DNA of 64,000 nt from positions 89,129,542 through 89,193,541 of the forward strand of contig JBAIZL010000003.1 of the NCBI GenBank assembly GCA_036971475.1, written 5' to 3'. A model generated the notes under the pieces. The model made no database searches, was not told where the DNA came from, and saw only the letters and a list, made by a program, of their open reading frames with translations. This document shows positions 23,673 to 38,683 of the stretch, one piece after another (positions within the stretch are counted from its first letter, which is position 1; each line of letters starts with the position of its first letter). The stretch is from Prosapia bicincta. Its lineage: Eukaryota; Arthropoda; Insecta; Hemiptera; Cercopidae. Made by a program: the position numbers and the translations under genes.

Positions 23673-23917
23673 TACATATTTGTTGATTCCATCTTCACGT
23701 GAACTACTAGTTATCACTAAACACTTGTAAATGTTTATAAACTTGTCTATAGTAGCACTTACTTATATTTGTTGAGGACGGCCGTTTCGGGAGATGTATC
23801 CCATTGTCAACTCAATGGGAGTTAGAACAATGGGACACATCTCCCGAAATGGCCGCCCTCAACAAATATAAGTAAGTGCTACTATAGATAAGTTTATAAA
23901 CATTTTCAAGTGTTTAG
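23673..23917. mobile_element. PLE family A tail, inverted dimer with 12-bp target duplication
   Basis: Flanked by TAACAAAATGTA at 23661-23672 and 23918-23929. The arms run tgttgattccatcttcacgt, agtagcacttactta, gttgaggacggccgtttcgg and back through acacatctcccgaaatggcc, aagtaagtgctactatag. The arms meet near 23812-23830. The target duplication shows the palindrome moved or was completed as one unit. Confidence 0.78.
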
Positions 23918-26097
23918 TAACAAAATGTAGTAAAATAAGGTTCTGAAAATTAAAATAAAAAATTATATAAAAGTAATTTGGAAGAATATGTGGTTGTTTG
24001 TTTATACATAAAAATTAATCTTTATTATGCCCCCTTTCTATAAATTTTAAAAAGTGTTGATAGTTCTAAATAGCTTTAAATACCGCCAGATCATGTACAA
24101 TGCCGTTTAATGCCAAATGATTTTATAGGAAAGCGCTAATGTTCTGCGGGTGGGTTAAGCCCAACTAACCCAGTAATAAATGAATACAGCAAACATTTAC
24201 AAATGTTTATTTCTTAGTATCTCTCTCGCTTGTGCCGAATTTAGTCTAATTGGGTCGATGTTGTAGAGAAAAAATTTACCTGTCATAAAATAAGACAAAA
24301 TTAAGCTCCAGCATGTTAGCGCATTATTAGCATTACAGGAAATTCCTTGAGGATCTAGAAAATGGATTTTGAGGATATTGTGTAGTCTGTGTCACATTTA
24401 TTAGATGAGGTAGCTTACAACAAAACCACTTTGTACTTCATCATTTTCTAAAATAAAATTTATATAGCTATAAGGTGAGAGTCTACAAGGGGAAATTCTA
24501 GAGGTCGAGTAGGTTATTGGTTCAAAGTTTATTGATGAATGGATTACGTAATGAAGTATTGTTCACTACTATTACTAGATGACAACAGCTGAATTCTTTC
24601 TTGTTCTCTCAGATTCATGTTTATTACAAAAAAAAGAAACACATTTCACTTAATATTTATGTAAAAGAAACTTAATAAATAAAAATAATAAGCAAAAGAT
24701 TACAAATATAAATAAAAACTACTATTTCAATGAAACCAGGAAAACTTGACCTGCAAATAGTCACTCATGACATTTTCTACTGTGTTAGTATGCAACATAT
24801 TCATTCACACAAAAAGATTCTACCAGGTGTTTATAAAACCAACTTTATCAGCTAGACAGTTAGCTGGCTAATAAAAACAAAAGTGCTTTGTCTAAAATAA
24901 ATGTGTTAACAGCTTTTGTGATTATGAATTTCCTGAAATGATACACTAGCAACGTCTGTTAAAATTACCAATAACCATGAATAAACTAGCGTGCTGCAAC
25001 TAATTAAAGGTTAAATCAATGCATTGTAAGCCTAGTCTTTTATCATAATATTAAAGATAATGCAGTTTTAAAAATAAATATTTGATTGTGATCTCATAAT
25101 TTAAAAATCCATAGTAGGATAGTATTATTTTAAAAAAAAATTATCTAAAATAAAAATAACTTTTCAACCGGTTTCTTAAAATCTGTCACATCCTTGTGCT
25201 TACCAACCTTGTGAGCTGTGCATCTCAAGAGACATATACATGTTAGTATTCTTATTGCAAGGAAAGGATTCAGAACTGAGTATTTATAAAACACGAAACA
25301 TTGTTACTATTAAAAGTAAAAGAACCTAGAAGTGTCTTAAAACCTTAATCTTAAATAACACTTTTTTAATATCTTCAGACACATTTATAAATTACTGTAT
25401 GTCTTTGTTGATGTCACATATCATATTTGGTTGGTTAATATTGAGCATCAATGTTATTTAATTTTTATTCCACTGAGTATTTTATGATTGCTTCACTTTT
25501 ATTAGAACTATATTTATTAAAACTTTAATGCTTTAGTATCCTTTCTATTGAAATATACTGTATTTAGAATATCTTAATAATAAATGCACCATAAAGGGAC
25601 TAAATCTGTTTTTGTATTAAAAAAAAAAATAAAACAATTTCAATCAACTGAAAACAAGGCTCTGCTTTCAAAACTCTTTAAATAACTTTTTAAGTGATAT
25701 AGCAAAAGGCAATCTGTTTAATAAATATTGTTTATTAGCCTCTTTATTTAAACTATTTACACTCATAGAAAAAAATAACAACTGTTTTTATACACCAAAA
25801 TATAAACCACTTTTGAAAATCTACTCCGTATTTACTATATCCGTGTTACAAAAATATATACTGAAATATTAATCTGATAGTTTTTTTATTCACAATCACT
25901 CGTTTTTGACTAGTTTAACTCTGACACTGTAGTTCAGGTAACGTTCGCTAATATCTGTTCCATCTTTTCATTTTTGATTGGGCACATGACTTGCAGAAGC
26001 CCATTGTCCTTTGCTAGAAACAATAAGTACGCTCGTTGGCAGGATTGTAAGCTACATTGTCAACTGTTGATGTTGTAACATCATAGGGGGGTAAATG

Positions 26098-26172
26098 TCA
26101 GCCATAGTAGTACTGATTGTTGCCACTCCGGCTCAGACTCCGTGGGGCACTGGCGTCACCATATCTGACAAC
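26098..26172 (-). CDS. eva-1: eva-1 terminal exon
   Basis: A 75-bp terminal coding exon after catttctag, entered in phase 0. It encodes VVRYGDASAPRSLSRSGNNQ and YYYG, then TGA (complement of 26098-26100). The tyrosine-rich end after a Ser/Arg stretch is a plausible phosphorylation or PDZ-like terminus (inference). Confidence 0.85.
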   Translation of the reverse strand, partial: VVRYGDASAPRSLSRSGNNQYYYG

Positions 26173-27404
26173 CTAGAAATGAAAATATAAGCCATTAACA
26201 TTTGTACATGTAGTGTTTAATTTCATTGATTTTACTGTAGATTATGACCAGTGAAACTGTAACTTTATCATCAAACCAATCCACTACTCGCTGAACCTAT
26301 ACGTTCATTAATTAGACTAATAAAAGTGATACTTTTAAATATTTTGAGTTTGTTCCTTTAATCTAGAGACAGTATAAAATAAGAGAAAGAAAGTTAGGAG
26401 TTTAACAAATATAAATAATTTTTGTTACCTTTAAAGATGGTTGCTTTCTACCAAAATGTTCATAAAGTTAATAAAAATTTTTTGATGCAAGTTCTTATAA
26501 TATACAATTTTGATTTAGAAATGAGTTACAGTTATAAAAATAACTATAGGTGCATTTAAAAAATTATATTTACATTTAATTTTGTTGTGAAAATTTAAGA
26601 TTTTTATGATTAATGTCATATTGAGTAATATATTCACTTGTCTGACAAAATGCTTTAAAATAATTTGAATTTTATTACACCCAAATAATTCACAAATGTT
26701 TGGAAGAAACCTAGATAATTTTAAATCATAAAATATACTAAATGGCTTTAAATCCAACTACTCCAATGAAGCTCTCTGACTATTAGTATTCAGAGGGGAC
26801 ATACTTACACTAGCAACACCTTCAATGAGAGGATTGACAGTAAAGGGGTAGAGATATCTCAAAGTAAGTGATAATATATATTATATGATTTTAACTCAAT
26901 AAAATAAAGGCCTGCTAATTAAAGTGAATTTATAAAACACTTAATGATAAATAACATTTTTAGTCATATTAGGTGATCTTAATATGAATATCGTTCACTT
27001 TGACCAAAACTTTCGTCTCAATAAAAACTTACCTGATTTAAACATTAACAAATACTTACTTGTTTTATTAGGTTCAAATATAAAATTTTTGCTGATCATT
27101 GTAGTCAGCAAAATTAATGGATATATTATTACACTTTTGGTATCAAGTTAGCAAAACTACTTACTGATATTTTTCAGCAGATGCGTTTTGCACTCGGTCA
27201 GTGCATTGTTTCATGGACAAATGTCCCTAGTGTGAAACGCATCTGCTGAAAACTATCTGTTAGTAGTGGTTTTTTTGACAAGATGATACCAAAAGTGTAA
27301 TTATAGAAACACCTGAAGATGTAAAACACAAAAACTGCAAGAATATAATATATTATGCACATAACATTTGTGCACACACATTATACACGCACGCGCGCAT
27401 GCGT

Positions 27405-27447
<43 letters not shown>

Positions 27448-30400
27448 CTCATACACACACACACACACACACAAGCATACATATAATATATGTTTATCAT
27501 ATTTTAATATTTGTATTATATATAAATAATTATGAAATACTAATAATAATAATTATGACAAACATACTTAATACATTTCTCTCACACATTTATACTTTTT
27601 GTAAACATTCAGGGACTTGTCTTGGAACTGATTGGGTATATAATTAATTTTAAATAGACTTGATTATATTTTACCAGTTGTACATTTCTTCCTTAACCAA
27701 CTCTTGATTTTTCTCCAATTCCAAACTATTAAACTACAAAGGGCTTTCTTTTAAGTTGTTCCTTTATAAATTGTTTATCATCACCTGAACTGGTATTAAA
27801 GAAATGCCACTTTTATGGATTATGGTTTTTTTGGCTTAAAACATCAGGAAAAAAAATAATTTTAATCCATTTGTACTATACTATTTTAGTATAGTAATTT
27901 GTAAAATTTAAAATGTGTAGTGTCTTTACCTTAATTAAGCCTTGGTTCATTAAATAATGAATTTAAACACTTATTACAACCTGAAATTACTTGCGACCAG
28001 ACATTCTATTATTATACGATGTTAAATATTACCTTACACTTAGAGATAACATTTTCATCTAACTGCTTCTTCAGCCTCACAGTTGTTAGACAAAAACTCC
28101 AAGTGCAAGTTAGTAATTTTAACAACTTCTATGAATAGAATTCTGGTCGCAAGTAAACTCATATTGTAATAAGTGATTAATAACCAGCTTGTCATGAACA
28201 ACAGCAAATTTTCCAAACTTGTACAATCTTTTTAATTTAAAACCAAAACAGTTGTGTTAAAAATAAATATTGTTGATAGTAGTTACTGAATGGAAAATGA
28301 AATGACTGTAGCTGTGAAAACCTTCATACAAAAACCCCTTTACTTTCATAATTTAGAATGCAGTGCATCTTACAAATATTTTGGTAATCATTTGCTAATA
28401 TAATGCTGCATTGTGTACATTGTTGTATAAATTGAAAATAATCAAAATTCAAAATACACTTCACAATACAAACAATACTCTGTTGTATCATTATTGTATA
28501 AGAAATACCACTAACCTCTCCAGGAGGTAAGGAACTGGGCAAGATGGTGATTGTGGCAGGAGTGGTGAGATCTATGTCATTGTCTATCTCACTCAAGTCG
28601 TCTACAAAACTCGGTAACGTTGTATTGCCAACATTGCTGCTCGTCTTGCGTTTCTGCCATAATAACCTTCCAATTACTATGACTAGGACTGACAAAAGTC
28701 CTGCACTGATGCTCAGTGCCCAGTAAAGGATAAGTTTTTCTTTGTTTTCTGAAATTGCATACAAGTCTACCATAAAACACTGTAGGCTCAAATAAAATAG
28801 GTGAAACTTATTTTGAAGCAATAGATGATAACTTATATCAATTAAATAAGTATATTAAGTGTTTAATATTAAAAACTTAGAAGACAAAAGAGCCCTTGAT
28901 CACCAAAGATATTACTCCTTAAAAAATCATTGAGAATTTATTTTCTCTTTTAAATAGCAATAGCTTAACACACTCTAATGACACTAAAATTAGACACTAA
29001 TTTTATAAAGCGTTTTAAAATGTTTTTGTTTATGTATTGTTAAAAACAGACTTATATATATGAATATAAACAATACTTACCAATATGAATAATTAATAAT
29101 GAAAAAATTGGGCTTTAAATAAATTATTTTGTTATTACACTATATTTATTTTACCAAACTTAAAATTTAAGAGAAGTTACTGAGACAAAAAGATCAGTAG
29201 CAGATCTTTATCAGTCTGCAGATTAACTTCTTAGAAGCATTGTTTGGCTAGGCTAGAGGTTTCAAAGGCAGCCAGTGAAGGTAACGTAGATATATATATA
29301 TAAATGCAACATTATGTATGTTTCTAGGATGAGGTCAAAAGTGTATGTGACATACGAGTTTTTTTTTTACTGCAGTTTTACTGCTAGTAGGTAGTAAGTA
29401 CTATTAAAATGGTACAAGAAACTACTGAAGGCAGTAATGATGAGAATAAAGATGAAAATTCAATGGGGACAGTACAAGAAAGGAAAATAAGTCACGGGGA
29501 GCGAACGGCTGCCTTGAAAACTGTACTGAGATATATAGAATAACAGACATCACGCCAACAGATGTGCTTCTGTTAAGATGTCTATGCGACACCGTATTAT
29601 GAAAACGATTCAAAAAAGGAGACGCAGAAGACACTTTATAACTTTTTCCAAATAATATAGAAATCGTGATAAACAATGTACTCCAAAGCAACATTAAAGT
29701 ACTGTATTTAATACAGTTCTAAAAACGTATTTTTTGCATTCTGAATTATAGTATTGGTTCATTAGAACCTTTCTAATTTACAAGAACATGTTTTTGTGTA
29801 ATCCGAGTTTTCGATAAATCAGATGTGGTCTTGGCCCTATCTACCTCGAATTATCAAGACTCTACTGTATTTGTAAATTTCATATTGTTTTAGTGTTGAT
29901 ATATGGTCCTTTTTTTGTTGATGTGGAGGTTTTCTAGATTACAGTTGATGTCTGTGCAAGTGGGGCCTGTTTCTATTACAAGACTAGCTAGTATGAGTCA
30001 GCCTTTGCAACCATTGTCACCTAGCGAAACCACAGTTCCAAGTGGCACACTCGGCACTAATTTGCCTAGTGAAATCAAAATTGTTTAGCCTCACTAAGTT
30101 TTTAGTAAATTTTCATAAAATATAAATTTGGCAAGTTGTTAATTAGCCTGTTAATTAGAAGAAATTAATGTTTTATCAGTCATTACGGACAGTAAAATCC
30201 ATGAGAGTAAATTACACTCAAAATATAAATAAAGGGGAAATAAATACTGTAAATACAACTAAAAATATTAAATTTATTGTTATTTCTCACCATTTTATAT
30301 TAATATATCTGTACCTCAGCAATGTAAATATACTATTTGCTTATAAAAATAACTTCTTAAAAAGGAGTTTTTTACAGGTGATTGTTATCAATAGTCGAGT

Positions 30401-31771
30401 GTGTTTTATGGAAGTCATGATAAGAAAATTGTGAAAAATTTGTTTGAAACATTTTTAAAAGTAGGAAAAACATAAACAATGATAAGAAAAATTTTCTAAT
30501 GTGTAATAATGTTTAATATTTGCTAATTGTTTTGCGTTCAACCATTTTTATAATGTACACTCACAGCAGTGTAAAAACCTATTAAAATTTCTTCTAATTA
30601 AAAAAAAAAATACTTACGAGAGACATATGTATATATTTGAACCCATTCAGAAATGAAGCCAATTACTTGGGCATCACTGGTCGTGATGATGGTGTTGTTG
30701 TAGACATGTCCTGAATCCCTCGGCATATCTTTAGGAAGACGGTGGGATACATAAGGTGGGTAAGGAGAGGTAGTGGTACCTACAGAAAAACAAGAGCTTT
30801 CATTATATAAGGTCATGAAAAAATGTGCATGCCAAACCACTCTTGGGAAAAGCAAAGTATACAGCGTAGGAGCAAACGTGTTAAGCAATTAAACATACAT
30901 AAGTCATTGTCTGGTCAGTTACGGTTATAGAATAGATGTGTTAGGAAGTGAAATAAAGACTATGGTAAGTGCATGTCTGTTTGTTTGGAAGGGATTTCAA
31001 AATATTCTGTGAGAGATTCAGACGCCAGTTCAAATTGTCTGGTAAAAATAAACTTTTCAAATCAAAAGTTTGAAAAAAAACAAATTTTATGACACTCTGG
31101 AAATTAAAACATTTTAAAAATTAATTGATTTTTAATATCTGTTTTCACACAGAAAAAATTAGATTTTAATTGAGTTTTGATATAAGTTTATGGTTTTGCC
31201 ATAAGTTCTAGCTCAATATCTACTATTTCAGAATATTCTACTATTTATTATTTCAGTTTTCATTAATTCTAAAAAAGTATGAATTGAGACAGAACTTAGT
31301 GGAAGTAGAACCATAAACTTATATCAAACATGTGTCTGGAGAAGACCTCAAACTAACTGTTGAAACGTTGTTGGTTTCTTGAAATAAGGTATTATTGACT
31401 CATATGTGAAACATCTTTTCCTTGACAGATGAACAAAAACTTAAGATTGATACCAATAATAGCTTTTGGTTTTTTATTATTTTAAAATGAAGTATTACTT
31501 TAATTTAAGTCATTGATATATTTTAATTGGTTTTGTATGTTGTAGAGCTACAATTTAACTAACTGTGTTTTAATCAAGTGAAACTGCTCAGCTATGTTTA
31601 TAAAACTGATTAAGTCATTTACCAAGATTATTTGTGTTATAGTCTATTTACGTAGATAGCTCTGAAACCAGTTATTTGTATTTGAAATAGTTTTAATTAA
31701 TAAAGTTAAAGTTTTATTGGGTTAGTTGTTGTATCTTGCAGTTTTTGTGTTGTACGTCTTGAGGCTTTATT

Positions 31772-31845
<74 letters not shown>

Positions 31846-32067
31846 CTAGGAGACTGACAGACTTACCTTGGTAAGAGTCCACTCTGTAGTCTTGAAATAG
31901 AAACACATAAAAGCACTTAACCAATGATATATTTCAACCACACAGTGGTCTTTGTCAATCAAAGAGAAAACACAAAAAGAAATATGAGAGAATGAAATAA
32001 AATTAATATAAATTGTAATCATAGATTGAGTAGAGTAGAAATCAGATGTCACAGATGCACAGATTAA

Positions 32068-32139
<72 letters not shown>

Positions 32140-32414
32140 TCCATGAGCATATGAGTGGTTATAGTTTATATAAGTCTGTCATGGGAAAAGAGATTGGAGA
32201 CGTTTAAGGCTATTAGGAAAAAAAATATTAATGGATTTATCTGATGTTGAGGTTAGGGGATTCTCTGGACTTGGTATACCACTGGTATGATAGTTCCCAT
32301 CTTCTCAGTTCTGAGGGATTGCAAGAGAACTGAGAAGATGGGAACTATCATACCAGTGGTATACCAAGTCCAGAGAATCCCCTAACCTCAACATCAGATA
32401 AATCCATTAATATA

Positions 32415-32446
<32 letters not shown>

Positions 32447-32542
32447 TTCCTAATAGCTTCATACGTCTCCATACGTCTGTCTTCATACGTCTTTTTCCCC
32501 TGACAGACTTATATAAACTATAATCACTCATATGCTCATGGA

Positions 32543-32608
<66 letters not shown>

Positions 32609-32862
32609 TTAATCTGTGAATCTGTGACATCTGATTTCTACTCTACACAATCTGTGATTACAATTTATATTTATTTTATTTCATTCTCTCATATTTCTTT
32701 TTGTGTTTTCTCTTTGATTGGCAAAGACCACTGTGTGGTTGAAATATATCATTGGTTAAGTGCTTTTATGTGTTTCTATTTCAAGACTACAGAGTGGACT
32801 CTTACCAAGGTAAGTCTGTCAGTCTCCTAGTCCAAAAAATCTAAATAATCTTTACCAACCAA

Positions 32863-32940
<78 letters not shown>

Positions 32941-35900
32941 TACCAAATGATATCAATAAGTATATATAGTTTGTGTATGATTTTCTAAAAACAGCTTCAG
33001 AAAAAATATACTGTGATCTTCCCAACAACTGTATGAACTAATGCAACATGGCAGCTGAACCAACATGAACAGACAATAAGTACTACGTAATACTACACAT
33101 AAGACTGACTGAGGAAACTTTTTTATTTTATTGCTTAGACAGTGTGAATAACAAGAATTTAAAAATAGTACCTCCAAAACAAAGTTGTAGCATAACTACA
33201 ATTATGTGTATGATGATGTTAGACACCAATAACAGATTTCAGATGGGGTTGTATCCAAGAACACCTCCCTCTACAAGAAACTAGAAGAGCATACGCTAAA
33301 CCTGAAAGGATATGAAGTATTACTCGGAAAAGATTGTTCAGTCCTATTTGTTTTTGTAGAAGATGAGCCATTAGCATCTATAGAATGAAGCCAAATTCAG
33401 GTTACAAGCCAGAATCATCTGCCAAAAAGGATTTACAGCTATAAACTGAGTAGTAGAAGGATAACTGAAAATGTTTTTTCGGATCAGGTTATCAGGATTC
33501 AGTGTATTCCTAAGACTAATCTCTTCGACTCCAGATAAAGCATAGTTCATTATTTTAATTTGATTTTATATATACAATGTTTTGTATAAAAAAAACATAA
33601 AAAATGTGTAAAAAATGTATAAAAAAATGTGCTCCCACCCACCAGCTTGGATGTAGCCTAGGCAATAAACTGTTATAACTTGTCTGAATGAATGTTGAAC
33701 TGCGATTCCTGTACTAGTTTTTATTGTGCTTTTGTGTGTTTATACAGTATATGGAGATTTAAAAAATTATTAGGGAACAATCGAACATCTTTTTTTGTTA
33801 ACTCCGCTTAAGGTCTTTAGTAGTTACTACATTTTGAACCCTATTTATAAATAATGAAATTGTTTTAACAAAACTTTGCTAGTTCAGTGTTTATACAGCC
33901 ATCAGCATATCAGTAACTTCTTGAAAGATTTTTCCGAGTCTCACCAATAACTTGATGTTCATTCATTGCTGAGTAATTTTGTTAATCTCCATTACAAACA
34001 AAAACAAGCTGATAGAAATAATCACAGCTGGCACTAGGCCTATATACCCGGAAATGAACTTAACTTAATAAATTAAAAAGAGATAATAAAAACAAATAAC
34101 GTGAATAAACTCTATAGAGGAAGGTTCCAATTGTAGACAAATATAATTTAATATATATTACTATATTTTTGTAGTAATTTGTGTATTACTAATTTATTGT
34201 ACTACTCGTACTATATTTCAAAATTTATTGTCTTTGTTTATTTATTATAAAATTTAATTTAATTTTAGTATAAAATTAAGGCTGTTCTCAATATAATTAA
34301 ATTTAAGTTTCTTTGAAATTATTTCTCTTTTATTTCCTTTACTCCTGGTTTTCTAGGTCTATGAGACACACCAAGGCTTTTTTTATTCTCAATTATTGTA
34401 ACTGAATTAAGACAATAGTCACTTTAGATAAAAGCAAATACTTAGGTCAGATGTCTGTTTTGCAGTATTTGTGCACTTCAACTGCATATCCAGTCCTATG
34501 CAACTCTACCCAGTCTTATGTAGCCAGGACTATTGAATATGGAAAGAGCTGATAGAATTTCAGAAAATACATTTTCCTCTCTTTGTAAAAATTTTCAACA
34601 CAGCACAAATAGAATGTCTTTCAAAAAAAATATTTTGGTTGTTAAAAATATGTTTCCTTGCTAGAGATATCAAGTGAAAACCAGAAAAATCTATGACAAC
34701 TTTGAGAGAAGACTGAAAAGGTGAGGCCAGGATTTAATAGCTACAATAATTTTAAGAGCTATAATTTATAAAAATTATATAAAAAAAATATTATAAAAAT
34801 TATAATTGTCACACCAATAACAAGTTATTTGTCAAATCAGTTTAAGCAGCTCTCATGAAAAGTTTTAAATATATTCATTTTAATGTTAAAAAAATACAAT
34901 ATAACATTTAGGCAATTATTACCTTAATGTATACATTTACTCATATAGATATATGTAGTTATATTTTACTCATAGTTATTTTATATTTCATATTCATACT
35001 GAGTGTAATTATTTTAAAAGATATGGTGTCAATCAAAAGTAATTTTATAAATAAAATTGTTATTACAAAGATGTGTTTGTCAAGTATTATAAAAAGTTAT
35101 AATAGTGTTTGATAACTTGTTTATTCATATTTACCAAATGTAGTATTAATTCTGTAAAGTACTTAGTGTCATGAAACTTGGTTTGATGCAGGATAATATT
35201 AAAATTATATTTACAAGTAAAATTTTTTATTTCCTATTTGTTTGACTTGAAGTTTCGAAAGTGTTGTCGTTGAGAAAATTTCATCAATATACTATAAGCA
35301 ATAACACCACTACTTGTGAATGAACTAATAAAAAATAAATCTTATAAACACTCAATGTTAATGTGCTAAGCTAAAGAAAGTGAGAAGGATGTGGTAGGGG
35401 AAAGTAAAGGGTGAAGCCAACACACCATCACCACCAGTGCCACAACTAACACAAGCTGTAAGTCTTCAAGTGCCTTTAAAACTATTATTCTATATCTATA
35501 CTAAAGTTATATTGTATTTACATTTACTGTGCTATGTTTCATTCAAGTTGTGAATAATTTAAATAGTAAATATATTATTGCCTGGCATATTCACAAGTTC
35601 TTACCTCACAAGCTAAATAATCTGGTTTCCATTATAGTATTAAATGCGAGTATTTACATTTTGGCTTTATTTAAGATAAAAGAAATATAGAAGAGATATC
35701 TAGTTACATAACTATTTTATACTTACAAAATAAATTTACAAAAATAATTCATCTTTGATGAAAAAAACATTATAAGTAATTATTATTCTTGTAGTGAATT
35801 TTGTTTACAGATTCGTTGATACAAATAAATAATTATTCATTATTACCTCTGCAAATCTAAACAAATAAAGCAATTCTTCCCTTTATCTTCACTCAAACAT

Positions 35901-37283
35901 AAACTAATACAGTCATAATTAGTAGTTTATATTAAGGTGATGCACAAGTACATTTCCAGAAGAATATTACTTGTTTATCATTATTAATAGGTTTGAGGCT
36001 CAGCACAAAACCAAAGCCTCCCCAGGAGTTGAAATATAGATATAACAAATGTGGTGGTATATCCATCCAAGCAACTGTAAAAAGCGTTTTCATTATTTGG
36101 TATTTCAGTGATGTAGTAAACTATGACGTATAGGAGAGGGGTGAGCTTTCTGTGAATGTTCTGTGCTAGCTCAACACTCTTTCAACTGTTAATAATTTGC
36201 ATTAACACAGTTTGTTCACAAATACCAGTATATGATTTCTAAAGTAGTATTAGTAAAATGAAAGTATTTTTTTTTCTTTTTTTAATATTTGTTATAAGCT
36301 ACTAACTTATAAAAATTGGCCAGTTCATTAGGCAAGCACAACACTAGTCCAAAACTTGTACCACTGTATATATTATCTTAAAATGAATGTTTGTAAGTAT
36401 AAATATAATATTATAGTAATATAAGGATAAAATATCACTGAGCTACACTGAAAAATTAGTACAAGAACTCAAATCAATTACAGAATATGTATCAATCACA
36501 CAGCTAGAAACCAACTATGACAAATGTAGATTGTAATGTCCTAAATGATTACTCACTGAACAGCCCCCTGCATAAATAGTCGAGCCCACAGTGAAATCAC
36601 TAACGTTTCCTTGTTCCATGACGTCAAAATGATCAATAGCTCCTGGTGATTTTTACTTGTGACATATAATATCACTTACACTTTTTAAAGATTGTTTTAA
36701 CTTGCCTATAGTAGCACTTACTTTGCTTGTTGAGGACGGCCGTTTCGGGAGATGTGTCCCTTTGTCAACTCAGACCGTAACTCCGTAACCAGTTACGGTC
36801 TGAGTTGACAAAGGGACACATCTCCCGAAACGACCGTCCTCAACAAGCAAAGTAAGTGCTACTATAGGCAAGTTAAAACAATCTTTAAAAAGTGTAAGTG
36901 ATTACTAGTAGCTCACGCGAAGATGGAATCAACATATATAATATCACTCATAGCAAAGGGATTAAGCACTTTTGAAATATCATTTACTAATAAACAATCT
37001 TTAGAACAACTGAGCTATGAGAGGAAATTTGTAACATTATTTTTGTAGAGATGTTAGATTTCTTCTTTCTGCTTTCATTTGTATATTACTAGTTATGAAT
37101 CGTGTTTTATATTTGGTTCTATTTTAGTGTTAAAAATAGTGTTAAAAATTTGTAATTTTTTTATATCATTAGCACGGACTACAACAGTTCAAGCAGCTGC
37201 CTTACTTAAAGCATAAACAAAATAAATCTTCAGCATTAAACACAAAATATTACATCACACATGTCACAAACTATGTTGCATAA

Positions 37284-37319
<36 letters not shown>

Positions 37320-38615
37320 GATACGTGAACGTTTATCTTAAACTCTCAAGAAATTACCCCCTGAACAAAATTGATTAGTAACAACTCTGATTGTTACTAA
37401 GGATGTGCAGGATTTCATACTGTATTTAGTTAAAAAAATATAGTATTAAAATAGAATGAAGAGCAAACAACAACAACAAAATTAAACCTGTTCATTAGAA
37501 ATTATAATTATAATTTTCAACCAAGATTTTACATCTAATTACTACTATTTACAAAATATTTCTTTTGTTTATAATTCACCTTACTGTAAAACTACATTTA
37601 AGTATTATAAACATAGTGATTGAACTTATTTATAGTAATTGTAAGTTATAATTTATCCCTTAAACAATAACTATTAGCCAATATCATCTACAGAAAACTG
37701 ATGTGAAACTAATTGATTGTTTCATAAATTTCTTTGACTTATATACAGTAGATATAATTCTGAAAAATCTCTCAGAAAAAATTAAAATCCAAACACTGCA
37801 TGCAATAAAGCTAACAAAATATACCTGGCACCAAACTGTCTTCATTTTGTTTTGGGGTGGGTTGGGTGAGAGATACATCTGACTGGCTAGTATTTTGCCT
37901 TCCTCCTGCGAAGGGTAATTTAGGAGAAAACACCCCTCTTTCTCTTAAAGCATCCTCAACTGTATCGTAGTTGTCTAAATATTCCTCAGGCTCTGGTGTT
38001 TCATCTAATTCTGTAGTCTCACCATACTGTTCCCGTAGAACTGTTCTTGGAACTAAACAAAGTGCTTACAGTGAGGTGTATGTATTTATTAGAAATATTT
38101 TCATCAAAACAAGTTTAGACAAAATGCCAAAACAAGAATTTAAAGAAATTAACTAAAAACACTTGTTGATATGTTAGACTTGCTTATACTAACACTTACT
38201 TTTATAATTGTTGAAGAATACAGTTTCGAAAGATGTGTCCCATTGTCAACTCAGACTGTAACTGTTACGGTCTGAGTTGACAATGGGACACATCTCCTGA
38301 AATGGCCATCCTTAACAATTATAAAAGTAAGTGCTACTATAGCACCTGTGTTTTAAGTGAAAAACTAGTAGCTCATGAGAAAATGGAATCAATTAATAAT
38401 AAATAAATTATTTCTAAATGGAGTGAATAATGTTAATTTCTATAATTAATATTAGTGTTAATGTTATTTAAAAATAAAGACTAGAAGTGAATTTCATTAA
38501 AATCCATTTTGTTAATTTATTAAATTATAAAGTTTAGTGCTAAAATTACAATAAATATTCTGATTGATGTAAATGAGTGTAAATATAAGTTAGTGTATAC
38601 AGGTATCATTGATTA

Positions 38616-38683
<68 letters not shown>

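Larger units (their letters stand above)
16501..26097. other. Convergent intergenic region between the LGR and eva-1 3' ends
   Basis: About 9.6 kb of AT-rich DNA between two facing stop codons, holding the 3' untranslated regions (ends not resolvable) and mobile-element debris. It contains PLE family A dimers at 19062-19293 and 23673-23917, a mariner remnant at 20990-21290 and a family D inverted repeat at 21335-21510. I see no other coding exon in it. Confidence 0.6.

Noticed and set aside
27399..27647. Open frame of alternating Thr/His residues
   Set aside because: Product of a CA microsatellite.
31842..32834. Palindrome as an assembly fold-back artefact
   Set aside because: Arms differ in AT-tract and poly-T length and at scattered bases, which a simple artefact would not produce, although long reads are needed to be certain.
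33238..33390. About 48-codon open stretch containing SLYKKLEEHTLNLKGYEV
   Set aside because: No recognised family, no clear splice sites and no conserved motif; cannot be separated from chance or an old transposon scrap.
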